From NCBI RefSeq assembly GCF_900302485.1, contig NZ_OMOI01000002.1:620001-684000 (forward strand): a stretch of 64,000 nucleotides of DNA, given 5' to 3'. Positions within the stretch are counted from its first letter, which is position 1, and each line of letters starts with the position of its first letter. Below are positions 30,473 to 37,563 of the stretch, one piece after another. The notes under the pieces are model-generated. The model saw only the letters and a list, made by a program, of their open reading frames with translations. It did no database searches and was not told the DNA's origin. The position numbers were made by a program, and so were the translations under genes. This DNA comes from Aliiroseovarius pelagivivens. Its GTDB lineage: Bacteria > Pseudomonadota > Alphaproteobacteria > Rhodobacterales > Rhodobacteraceae.

Positions 30473-31852
30473 ATGAGGCTCACAGTGTCTGTTAAGCATC
30501 TCAGAAAAGAAAACCGCTCCGGGATCTATCGCTACAGAAGGCGCGTTCCCGAGGATTTGCGGCTCGTTATTGGTAAGAGTTTTATCGATCAGACCCTGGA
30601 AACGACTGATGAGCTGGTTGCGGTCCAGAGGCGTGAAGAAATTCACCAAAAGGTTCAGCGGTTGTTTGCGGAGCTCCGTTCAAAGGGAACGGAAAAGCTC
30701 GAATATCAGACTGCAAAGGAAACCTTGAAGGACCTTGGGGTTTGGCAGGGAGCTCAATCAGACATGCAGCCCGTCCTATTGGATACTTCAACGCCGCCGG
30801 TGTTCGAGAAGATGACCCAAGCAATCCTCGCTGAAAGTGATCCCAAGAAGCAGCTCCTGCTTATGAAGGCAAAGTTCCAAGGAGTGAAACCTCCGGCCAT
30901 CCGCTTGAATGAGGCTGTAGAGGTTTACCTAGATGAGCGGGCAGGGGATAACTTTGAAAACCTCAAGAAGCAAACAACGCTAGCTGCACGGGCTCTCTGT
31001 GAAGCCAAAGGTGAAGACAATCCGGAGATCGCTGAGGTGACCTTTGATGACGCCTATAAGCTCCGTGATACACTGTTGGAGGCCGGGAAGGCTGCAGATA
31101 CAGTGAAGAAGCGCTTGGGGTCTCTGCGGGCGGTCTACAACGTGGCAAAGCGCAGATTGAACCTGCCACAATTGGTCAACCCCTTCGGAGGAATATCTCT
31201 ACCCAAAGGCCACAAGGAGGGCCCGGCGAAAGAGAAGCGCCAAGCGCTTACAGTAGATGAGATTAAGCTGTGTCAGCCGGAGATCAACAAAAGCAATGAA
31301 GACATCAAAGACCTCTGGACGCTGATGATCTACACGGGTGCGCGTCCATCTGAGCTCTGCCGTCTAAAATGGGAAGACGTGCGTTTGAAGGATGATGTCC
31401 CCCATATTCGGATCAACGCGGGACCTGGTAGGCCGATTAAGACCGAAGGCTCCGAGAGAAGTGTGCCTCTGGTAGGGAGGGGGTTAACAATCTTAACTCG
31501 CCGCAAAGAGAAGCTTATCGGAACCGCTCATTCAAAAATCGATGTAATCCCTCGGTATGCGCATAGAGGTGGACCGGGAAACGTCTCCGGGCTCATGATT
31601 AAAGCGATGAAGAAGGCGGATGTTTGGGTCACAATCAAGAAGGTACCATACTCAATTCGCCACTCCCATAAGGATTGGATGCGCAGAGTAGCTCGGGAAG
31701 AAATGACCAACCGCATTCATGGTCATGGGCGTAAGTCAGTTGCAAACGACTATGGTTCGGATGAGTTCTTGAGTGAGTTGGAGAAAATCATTTCTGAAGG
31801 GCTAGAACGATCAGGGCTACATCCCGGCATTGGAAACGCTATTGATAGCTAA
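30473..31852 (+). CDS. int: Tyrosine integrase of the tRNA-Leu island
   Basis: A 459-residue site-specific recombinase that integrates and excises the island. The N-terminal region (VKHLRKENRSGIYRYRRRVPEDLR) is of the arm-binding type seen in alphaproteobacterial phage-like integrases; a core-binding domain follows (about 145–235). Catalytic residues are all present: Arg291 in TGARPSELCRLKW, Lys323, Arg396-His397 in YSIRHSHKDW, His418 in IHGHGR, Tyr427 in NDYGS. I prefer the ATG at 30473 to the GTG at 30461 because the GGAG site overlaps that GTG. It is read away from the tRNA, immediately inside attL, and should be active. Confidence 0.93.
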   Translation: MRLTVSVKHLRKENRSGIYRYRRRVPEDLRLVIGKSFIDQTLETTDELVAVQRREEIHQKVQRLFAELRSKGTEKLEYQTAKETLKDLGVWQGAQSDMQPVLLDTSTPPVFEKMTQAILAESDPKKQLLLMKAKFQGVKPPAIRLNEAVEVYLDERAGDNFENLKKQTTLAARALCEAKGEDNPEIAEVTFDDAYKLRDTLLEAGKAADTVKKRLGSLRAVYNVAKRRLNLPQLVNPFGGISLPKGHKEGPAKEKRQALTVDEIKLCQPEINKSNEDIKDLWTLMIYTGARPSELCRLKWEDVRLKDDVPHIRINAGPGRPIKTEGSERSVPLVGRGLTILTRRKEKLIGTAHSKIDVIPRYAHRGGPGNVSGLMIKAMKKADVWVTIKKVPYSIRHSHKDWMRRVAREEMTNRIHGHGRKSVANDYGSDEFLSELEKIISEGLERSGLHPGIGNAIDS

Positions 31853-31900
31853 TCAACTTCAGGTTACCTATAAAAAGCCTAATAATTTGAAAGTGCTGCA

Positions 31901-32884
31901 GTGAACCAACACAACCGCCCCGTAATGTTTTGCGATCTTTTTGTCTCAACGAACAAGCAACACATTCTGCCCGCACCGCTTAAAGACCTGTTAGGGGTTC
32001 TAGATACATATCGCCTCACCAACTCAACTGCGATGGATCGAGAAGGTGGACGCGTATCTTACTTTATATCTGACATCGTTTTTGATGACAGCAAGGATCT
32101 GGCCTTCCTTTATGTTGGAAAGCACGACGAGAACGGTAGCGATCCAGCTATTTCAACGAAACAATCGGCTGGAAGCTATGACACAGACATCATCGAGAAA
32201 AAAGTAAATCAAGGCAATGCTGCAGGTGGTCACATCGCAATTCACTTGGTTCCTAGAAATACAAAAGATGGTCACCTTTATTACACCGCCGTTGAAGCAT
32301 CCGAAGGATTAGGACGTTCAATCTGTCAGGCTCTGCTTCGATACGTTTTCAATGAGATATACGTCAACGATCCACAGGAAATGACCGCCAAGCGGACCAC
32401 TTCCACAGCAAAAAAAGCGGAACCATATCGCCCGTTATTCGAATTTCTCGGTATGCCTAAAGATTTCATTGAAGCAGATCTAGCCAAGGCTCACGGTGTC
32501 GATCTCAAAATCGTTCGGACAAAACCTACTGGAACGATGGGACACGCGGCTGCAAGTTTGCAGGCTGAAGAAGCTGTCGTACTCAAACCATCAAAAGAGC
32601 AAGGGTTCCCAAAAACTATTGATGGTATTAAAAACATTATCAAAGCAGTGCCTGGAAAGCTGTTGAGTGGCCGCTTCTCATACAAACTCAACGGCACCAC
32701 ACAACCAATCAAGTTTAAGATAGTTGATGGAACTGTGCTCTTTGATGAATTGTTAATCCAAAAAATGATCGTGGGCCCAATATCTTCCAAGATGGCAACC
32801 ATTACTCCCGACAGTAAGATACACTCAGAGTTTTCGGAACTGATGGCAAAAGTTCTAGTCGACAAAATAAACAGCTTGAAGTAG
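31901..32884 (+). CDS. Island protein of unknown function, first gene of a two-gene module
   Basis: A 327-residue soluble protein with a GTG start. I recognise no family. Visible features are FCDLFVSTNKQHILPAPL near the N-terminus, two acidic beta-like segments (VSYFISDIVFDD and LAFLYVGKHDENG), a G/A-rich stretch GNAAGGHIAIHLVPRN, the segment YYTAVEASEGLGRSICQALLRYVFNEIY, and a lysine-rich second half. No signal peptide, membrane segment or nucleotide motif is present. Codon use is AT-rich, unlike the host core. It is 27 bp upstream of a membrane-protein gene, so the two probably act together; a sensor plus membrane-effector defence pair is possible but unproven. Confidence 0.7.
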   Translation: MNQHNRPVMFCDLFVSTNKQHILPAPLKDLLGVLDTYRLTNSTAMDREGGRVSYFISDIVFDDSKDLAFLYVGKHDENGSDPAISTKQSAGSYDTDIIEKKVNQGNAAGGHIAIHLVPRNTKDGHLYYTAVEASEGLGRSICQALLRYVFNEIYVNDPQEMTAKRTTSTAKKAEPYRPLFEFLGMPKDFIEADLAKAHGVDLKIVRTKPTGTMGHAAASLQAEEAVVLKPSKEQGFPKTIDGIKNIIKAVPGKLLSGRFSYKLNGTTQPIKFKIVDGTVLFDELLIQKMIVGPISSKMATITPDSKIHSEFSELMAKVLVDKINSLK

Positions 32885-32911
32885 ACAGTTAAAAAGAACG
32901 AAAGAGAAACA

Positions 32912-33499
32912 TTGACTTGGTATGAACTAACTCGTTGGTATGCATATCGACGCATCGAACACACCTCGATGCGCTTCTATACTATTGTTTTTCCTTTATT
33001 TTTCGCAACTGTCCTAACGAGCGGAGTTGCTCTTCTTCCAGGTGAAATCACACTAACGGGTGATGCTGGCTTCGTTACAGGGATCATTGGCGTTATTTCA
33101 CTTCTACCAGGCTTCTATATAGCTTCTCTAGCAGCCGTAGCCACCTTTGGTGGAGAACACATGGATGAAACCATGCCCGCTCCAGCACCTGAGGTTTTTA
33201 TCAAAACTGCACAAACAGAAGGACCCGAAGAACTTACACGCAGAATGTTCTTATCTTACCTGTTTGGCTATCTAGCAATTACTAGCCTACTTTTGGTCGC
33301 AATTTGCTTTGTTGTTGGTATCTGCGCTCCTGCAATTGGAGCAGTAATTACCGGACATTGGCCAATACATGCCGCTACTATCAATAACTGCTTAGAAGTT
33401 AGTCTAGTTTTTTGTCTTTCCTTTGTTATGGGCAGCATTTTGGTCACAACTCTTCACGGGACATATTATCTTATGGAGCGCATTTTTCAGCCAAACTAG
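32912..33499 (+). CDS. Island membrane protein with four hydrophobic segments, second gene of the module
   Basis: A 195-residue protein with a TTG start (WYELTRWYAYRRIEHTS follows). Four strongly hydrophobic regions are visible at about residues 22–42, 52–80, 112–146 and 160–188; some are long enough to be double-spanning. A polar, acidic loop (GGEHMDETMPAPAPEVFIKTAQTEGPEELTRR, about 79–110) separates the two halves. No enzymatic motif is seen. Its spacing to the upstream gene and shared AT-rich composition suggest a two-gene cassette. It could be a pore-forming or scaffolding membrane effector; this is only inference. Confidence 0.7.
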   Translation: MTWYELTRWYAYRRIEHTSMRFYTIVFPLFFATVLTSGVALLPGEITLTGDAGFVTGIIGVISLLPGFYIASLAAVATFGGEHMDETMPAPAPEVFIKTAQTEGPEELTRRMFLSYLFGYLAITSLLLVAICFVVGICAPAIGAVITGHWPIHAATINNCLEVSLVFCLSFVMGSILVTTLHGTYYLMERIFQPN

Positions 33500-33767
33500 G
33501 GTGCAGCCCACCTACCGATCTCTCCGGATAGGGCTATTGAGGAGCGGGCATATCCCACATTGAATGCTAAGCAACTTTTACCCCAAAAATTTGAGCCCCC
33601 TTCTTAGGTATCGAACGCGATGGATTTCCCCCCGTACCCCCTCCCCACGGGCCACCTTTGCGGTCCCCTCTCTGCACCTGCCCCACCCACCGGGGTCTTT
33701 TGCTCTGTGTGAAGGGCCTCCCTCGTCACTTCACTGGAACCCTGGGGATAACACAGCCAGTAGTTTG

Positions 33768-33794
33768 ATTGGGTTGCCCAATAAGAGGGAGACC
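33768..33794 (+). promoter_or_regulatory. Degenerate phage-promoter-like element, copy 1
   Basis: ATTG-GGTTGC followed after nine bases by GGGAGACC. It shares GGTTGC and a GGGAGA start with the elements at 33821 and 34862. The start GGGAGACC is what T7-type late transcripts begin with, but the -1 to -7 region (AATAAGA) is a poor match. Confidence 0.3.
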
Positions 33795-33820
33795 GGAAGC
33801 TCTTTCCGAGGGCGAAGACC

Positions 33821-33845
33821 AATTAGGTTGCCCCTATAGGGAAAG
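33821..33845 (+). promoter_or_regulatory. T7/K11/SP6-like phage RNA polymerase promoter candidate, copy 2
   Basis: AATTAGGTTGC directly followed by CCCTATAGGGAAAG. The CCTATAGGGA core closely matches the CACTATAGGGA core of T7-type promoters, and AATTAGG matches the upstream part of the K11 and SP6 promoters, with one extra base between the two blocks. It points toward the serine recombinase gene, about 210 bp upstream of its start. Confidence 0.45.
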
Positions 33846-33976
33846 CGCGAGACCAGTATGCTCCGATCCCAGGCGAATAGATGGACGAGCGGGCACTCCC
33901 CTTTGGTCCTAAAAGGTATACCAAATAGGATACTTTCAGGATTTCCCCTTCTCATTGATTTCATATGATATTTTTT

Positions 33977-34021
33977 GTCCTATAAGTTGGGGTTGACACT
34001 TATGGGACACTATTCTCATAA
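33977..34021 (+). promoter_or_regulatory. Promoter with overlapping operator for the serine recombinase
   Basis: An 11-bp imperfect inverted repeat (GTCCTATAAGT, 33977–33987; ACTTATGGGAC, 33998–34008, one mismatch) overlaps a consensus -35 box TTGACA (33993–33998), followed after 17 bp by TCATAA (34016–34021) as a weak -10. The gene start is 33 bp further on. The layout fits self-repression by the recombinase or control by a phage-type repressor. Confidence 0.55.
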
Positions 34022-34053
34022 AGCCTTAGAGGATTTCGAACACGAGGTGAGAC

Positions 34054-34629
34054 ATGACTGGGACAATAGTAGGGTACGCGCGAGTATCGACCGCCAAGCA
34101 GAACGAGAAGACACAGGTCCATAGCCTTGAACAGAACGGTGCAACGAGACTGTTCATTGACAAAGCGAGTGGAAAGTCCCGAGACAAACGTCCGGAGCTG
34201 GAGAGAGCACTGGACTGGGTGCGGGACGGGGACGTGTTGATGGTGACCCGTTTGGACCGCCTAGCTCGGTCAGTTCTCGACCTCCATGAAATCGCCAAGG
34301 AGCTAGAGCGGAAAGAAGTGGGGCTGCGGGTCATTGAACAAAGCATCGACACAACGACCCCACAGGGACGGCTCATGTTCACTATGCTGGGAGCCATTGC
34401 TGAGTTCGAGACCGCGCTCAGGGCAGAGCGGCAGGAAGAAGGCATAGCACTGGCAAAGGCAGAAGGGCGGTTCAACGGAAGACCCGTAGAGATTGATCAC
34501 GAGGCGGTTAAGAAGGCGCAGGAAGAGGGGAAGAAACCCACCCAGATTGCGGAGGAGCTCGGCATCGCTCGGTCGTCGGTTTACCGGGTCCTGGCGAAGA
34601 TCAAAGAGAGTGAGGCCAGCCAGCCCTGA
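34054..34629 (+). CDS. Serine recombinase (resolvase/invertase family)
   Basis: A 191-residue small serine recombinase. The catalytic domain starts IVGYARVSTAKQNEKTQ with the nucleophile Ser12, includes GDVLMVTRLDRLARSVLDLHEIAKEL and the long E-helix GRLMFTMLGAIAEFETALRAERQEEGI. The C-terminal helix-turn-helix is KKPTQIAEELGIARSSVYRVLAKIKE. It is complete and of the Tn3-resolvase/Pin size. On an element that already has a tyrosine integrase, a second recombinase may resolve dimers or invert a segment; no flanking transposon ends were found. Confidence 0.93.
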   Translation: MTGTIVGYARVSTAKQNEKTQVHSLEQNGATRLFIDKASGKSRDKRPELERALDWVRDGDVLMVTRLDRLARSVLDLHEIAKELERKEVGLRVIEQSIDTTTPQGRLMFTMLGAIAEFETALRAERQEEGIALAKAEGRFNGRPVEIDHEAVKKAQEEGKKPTQIAEELGIARSSVYRVLAKIKESEASQP

Positions 34630-34927
34630 CCCACCCCAATAGTTTGCTTGTGGCTCGCCCCCGGCGGGCGGGGTTCATCATACCCGTGCGTAGTTGTGTG
34701 TATCAGTTTCGCGCGGGAAAGGCAGAAAAGCTGCGAGCGGATTGGCGTCTCGTAGCCTCTGGGGCCCTGCTATCAGACGACCGCCGTTTACCTACCTCCT
34801 GAGCCATAAAAACAAGGCTCCCGAGCGAACTCGTGAGGAACCTCAGTCTGTCCCAACCGCCATTAAGGTTGCACCTATAAAGGGAGGAGCGCTTCGATCT
34901 CCCCCGAGTAAACATAGGACTTCCCAC
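34630..34927. other. Spacer between recombinase and RNase HI genes
   Basis: About 300 bp. Near the left end the G/C-rich inverted sequence GCCCCCGGCGGGC (about 34658–34670) could be a weak terminator of the recombinase transcript. The frame open upstream of RNase HI here lacks a ribosome-binding site and does not look like a conserved N-terminal extension. The right end holds a phage-promoter-like element. Confidence 0.45.
34862..34887 (+). promoter_or_regulatory. Phage RNA polymerase promoter-like element upstream of rnhA, copy 3
   Basis: ATTAAGGTTGC followed by ACCTATAAAGGGAGG. It shares ATTxxGGTTGC and xCCTATA with the element at 33821 and ends like the T3 promoter (AAAGGGAGA). It would start a transcript near 34882, about 45 nt before the rnhA ATG, a sensible leader length. 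Confidence 0.4.
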
Positions 34928-35428
34928 ATGAACAACATGCAACAACCTGCTTCGGCGGAACAATCCCACATTGCCTACACAGATGGCGCTTGCAGCGGCA
35001 ATCCCGGCCCTGGCGCTTGGGCCCATTTCACCCAAAACCCCGATGGAACCTTCACCGAAGCCTCAGGGTTCCTCAGCGACACGACCAACCAACGAGCAGA
35101 ACTCCTCGCCGCCATCAAGGCCCTGGAGGAGACCCCTGAAGCTGCACTCGTCCATATCCTGAGCGACAGCGCTTATGTGGTGAACAGTGCCACACAATGG
35201 CTTGAGGGGTGGAAGGTGAAGAATTGGCGGAATGCCAAGAAGAAGCCCGTCAAGAACCGTGACCTTTGGGAGCAACTGGACGCCTTGATGGCCACCCGCG
35301 AGGTCACCTTCACGCACATCCCTGGGCATTCTGGCATTTCTGGCAACGAACGCGTGGACGCTCTTGCGAAGCAGACTGTCACCGACAGGGCAGGCATCGG
35401 ACCATTCACTTTCACAATCGAACAATGA
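34928..35428 (+). CDS. rnhA: Ribonuclease HI carried by the island
   Basis: A 166-residue RNase HI that cuts the RNA strand of RNA–DNA hybrids. The four acidic catalytic residues are in place: Asp in AYTDGACSGNPGPGAW, Glu in TTNQRAELLAAIKAL, Asp in ILSDSAYVVNSATQWLEGWK, and Asp in GNERVDALAKQ; the basic protrusion (WRNAKKKPVKNRDLW) and the His loop HIPGHSGISGNE are present. I start it at the ATG at 34928 (MNNMQQPAS). A chromosomal rnhA is expected elsewhere in the host, so this is likely an extra copy used in replication of the element. Confidence 0.92.
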   Translation: MNNMQQPASAEQSHIAYTDGACSGNPGPGAWAHFTQNPDGTFTEASGFLSDTTNQRAELLAAIKALEETPEAALVHILSDSAYVVNSATQWLEGWKVKNWRNAKKKPVKNRDLWEQLDALMATREVTFTHIPGHSGISGNERVDALAKQTVTDRAGIGPFTFTIEQ

Positions 35429-35441
35429 GAAGCGTCGAGAC

Positions 35442-36039
35442 ATGTACAGCGCAACACCGACCTCCAAAGATGTAGCTTACCTACTCGATCACCCCGACAA
35501 GGCGGAGAAGTTTGACGCTCACTTTGGTGAGGGGAAGGCAGCTCAATACCTGCAAGCTCACACCAGCGCGGAGCGGCCTCAAGAAGCCCTTGAAGGTTAC
35601 CGTCACTTCCGGCCCCCGGAGCGTTGTGGATGAGGAGCTCCGCAAGCTGAACTACGGCTTCACTGGTCCGGATCGAAAGATTGGGGCAATTACCCTCTCC
35701 TCGGAGCAATTCCAGGAGTGGTCCCGCCTCATGGGAACCGTGAAGATCGGCGCGAAGAACCTTGAGGCTCAGCTCGAAGCTGCAATGCAGACCGAACGCT
35801 ACGACCTTGGCCGCGAGAAGGTCCCTGACGGGATCACCTCCCTGGCTAAAAGCCATCGAGTCGAGATGTTGCGCAACATCATCACCGCCTACAAACAGAA
35901 GTCCCGAGCGGCCCACTTTGAGAGCAACCCGGAGCTGTACGAGGCGTGGGTGGAGTACGAGCGGTACGAGGCAGAGGCAGAGGCAGAACGCGGGATTGCC
36001 CAGAAGGGTGACCGTGAGAACCTGCTGCTGAAGTTCTAG
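35442..36039 (+). pseudogene. Frameshifted phage-type protein (structural/polyvalent C-terminal domain)
   Basis: Two overlapping frames together look like one protein. From the ATG at 35442, MYSATPTSKDVAYLLDHPDKA and FDAHFGEGKAAQYL read well in one frame, which stops near 35633. From about 35590 the +1 frame reads VTVTSGPRSVVDEELRKLNY, then ITLSSEQFQEWSRLMG and a charged helical tail to the TAG at 36039. The combined order (FG.GxAA..L, then a segment with LTxEQ..xxxRLxG, then helices) reminds me of C-terminal extensions of phage virion-internal or polyvalent proteins. Either a mutation broke the gene or a +1 frameshift is used. The downstream frame alone has only a TTG start. Confidence 0.55.
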
Positions 36040-36066
36040 CCGAAGCCAAAATCACAACTGAAACCT

Positions 36067-36090
36067 AGGGGACCCTTCGGGGTCCTCTTT
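36067..36090 (+). terminator. Terminator after the rnhA–virion-remnant genes
   Basis: Stem AGGGGACCC (36067–36075) and GGGTCCTCT (36080–36088, one G-T pair) around a TTCG tetraloop, followed by a short T run. It lies 28 bp after the preceding stop. Confidence 0.65.
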
Positions 36091-36116
36091 CAATTCAACA
36101 AGCAAGGAGAATGGCA

Positions 36117-37010
36117 ATGTCCTTCTTTGAACAATTGGGGGTAGAGCGCGGGGAGACCCGAAAGGAAGCGTTTGACCGCCTTTCCCTTCAGCATGAGGAG
36201 GGCCTGGGACAACGAGCTGAGAACATCCGCACCGTCGTGTTATCCTCGCTCTCAGTGGAGCCTCTGGTCTTCCAGCACCGAGAGGATGGACCAGGGGATA
36301 TGTGGGGCCACGAGCTGCACCTGGACAACCTGAAGCAAGCGATCAAGCGTGAACCGGGCCACAGGCTGGACCCCATCGTAATCTGGCAATGTGGGCCCGA
36401 TTTCATCGTCATTGATGGTCACTTTCGGGTTGAGGCATACCGCCAATACGCACGGGATAAGAAAACCCAGCCGAAGCGCTTCAAGGTGCCCTGTCAGGTG
36501 TTTCACGGGGGACCTCTTGAGGCACTGGATCGCTCAATCACACTCAACAAGAAAGTGTCCTCCCCTCTGACCAAAACGGAGCTCAGCAATGCAGCTTGGC
36601 AACGGATTTGTTTGAGCTGGGATGGTGAAGGGTGGAGCACTTCCAAGAAGCAGTTAATCGCCCTTGGATTGGTCGCAGACAACACCATCGCTAGGATGCG
36701 GCGAACCTTCATGAAGCTGCTGAAGTCCGGAAAGGTGACCACAGAGGATTGCCACGGGATGACCTGGCAGGACGCGGAAGCGGCCCTGAAAGGGATCGAC
36801 GGTGAGGATGTGAAAGATTGGTGGGATGATGATGAACGCTGGGATGCGGGAGTCCAGGAGCTAGCTGACAGGCTCTCTCGCACGTTTGGCTCGATCTTGC
36901 GCGAGGCTCCTTTGTTCACTCTAGCAGCGTTTGAACGGTATTCGCCGCAGTTGGTCGCTGCCTGGGAAGAGTACATGCTGGAAGAACGGGAGCTCTGTGA
37001 GGACTTCTAG
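36117..37010 (+). CDS. ParB/Srx-domain protein of phage type
   Basis: A 297-residue protein. Residues about 60–120 carry a ParB-N/Srx-like core: DPIVIWQCGPDFIVIDGHFRVEAYRQYA (read in parts: DPIVIWQ, FIVIDGHFRVEAYRQY), corresponding to the nucleotide-binding DGHHR-type motif of ParB nucleases. A helical region with WSTSKKQLIALGLVADNTIARMRR (about 178–202) resembles a helix-turn-helix. Phages and plasmids carry such proteins as partition, nuclease or regulatory factors. Start choice: an AAGGAG site 7 nt before the ATG at 36117 favours it over the ATG at 36111. Confidence 0.75.
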   Translation: MSFFEQLGVERGETRKEAFDRLSLQHEEGLGQRAENIRTVVLSSLSVEPLVFQHREDGPGDMWGHELHLDNLKQAIKREPGHRLDPIVIWQCGPDFIVIDGHFRVEAYRQYARDKKTQPKRFKVPCQVFHGGPLEALDRSITLNKKVSSPLTKTELSNAAWQRICLSWDGEGWSTSKKQLIALGLVADNTIARMRRTFMKLLKSGKVTTEDCHGMTWQDAEAALKGIDGEDVKDWWDDDERWDAGVQELADRLSRTFGSILREAPLFTLAAFERYSPQLVAAWEEYMLEERELCEDF

Positions 37011-37174
37011 GAACCTCAGAGGGTATGCGATGTTGGAGGGTGCGTTTCGCATAGGCAATCAGAGCGCGGAAAACCTGTTGACCCGTGCCGCACTTTCATC
37101 TTAAGTCTTTGGAGGGAAAGGATTATTCCTACAAGTGGAAGCACTTCTCCCCTTGAAGAAGAAGGAGAAAAACC

Positions 37175-37372
37175 GTGCTTAAAGACCCTATCCAACCCGC
37201 CCTGAAAATCGGACGCCTTGTCCTCGATCTCCAGCGTGACGAACCCCTCCCTGGCGAACCCATCGCCTATGCCCGAAAAGATGTGATGGCCCACTGTGGT
37301 TACCTGGTGTTTAGGCTCGGGGCGTTCTTGTTCTTCCTGGAATGGGAGCGGGGCAAGAGAGCGACAGTGTGA
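37175..37372 (+). CDS. Small phage-type protein of unknown function
   Basis: A 65-residue frame with a GTG start preceded by a strong AAGGAG site (spacing 7 nt) and followed directly by a good terminator, which together argue for a real gene. The product (KDPIQPALKIGRLVLDLQRDE then YLVFRLGAFLFFLEWERGKRATV) has a hydrophobic C-terminal half but no recognised motif. Confidence 0.5.
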   Translation: MLKDPIQPALKIGRLVLDLQRDEPLPGEPIAYARKDVMAHCGYLVFRLGAFLFFLEWERGKRATV

Positions 37373-37390
37373 CCCCCAAAACGAACCCAC

Positions 37391-37423
37391 GAGGGCGGCA
37401 GAGATGCCGCTCTCTGTTTTTTT
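37391..37423 (+). terminator. Rho-independent terminator closing the phage-derived block
   Basis: Stem GAGGGCGGCA/TGCCGCTCTC (one mismatch) with a GAGA loop, followed by TGTTTTTTT. It separates the plus-strand phage-type genes from the minus-strand three-gene module. Confidence 0.85.
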
Positions 37424-37563
37424 GACGGTAATGAATACAAGGCCAAAGAGCCTGAACTGTTGAGCGCGACAGAGCGCCGCTCGGAGTATGTTCTACACCC
37501 CAATAATTCACGACTTAGGAGCGGCGATCACTGAGTATTGCTACACGGCGGCTGGGAGATGAA

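Larger units (their letters stand above)
33500..34053. other. Non-coding, palindrome-rich region of the island
   Basis: No supported gene in 554 bp. The left half is C-rich on the plus strand; short frames here have no ribosome-binding site or recognisable product. The right half carries short palindromes (CCCTATAGGG, GGTATACC, TTGGG-TTG-CCCAA), two T7-promoter-like elements and the resolvase promoter/operator. It could hold the recombination (res) site of the serine recombinase, a replication origin, or phage-type control signals. Confidence 0.5.

Noticed and set aside
31862..31880. AGGTTACCTATAAAAAG as a fourth phage-promoter-like copy upstream of 31901
   Set aside because: It lacks the GGG start and has two bases fewer between the blocks; it could equally be an ordinary -10 region.
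31901..33499. Identity with the Kiwa defence system (membrane KwaA plus soluble KwaB)
   Set aside because: Sizes are similar, but gene order differs and I see no DUF4868-type sequence pattern in the soluble protein; kept as unknown.
33564..33964. Small frames on both strands in the palindrome-rich island region
   Set aside because: Proline/arginine-rich translations without ribosome-binding sites; better explained as non-coding.
34641..34665. TAGTTTGCTTG..GCCC resembling TAGTTTGATTGGGTTGCCC at 33761 as flanking repeats of a transposon carrying the recombinase
   Set aside because: The similarity is short and gapped, and there are no inverted terminal repeats or target duplication.
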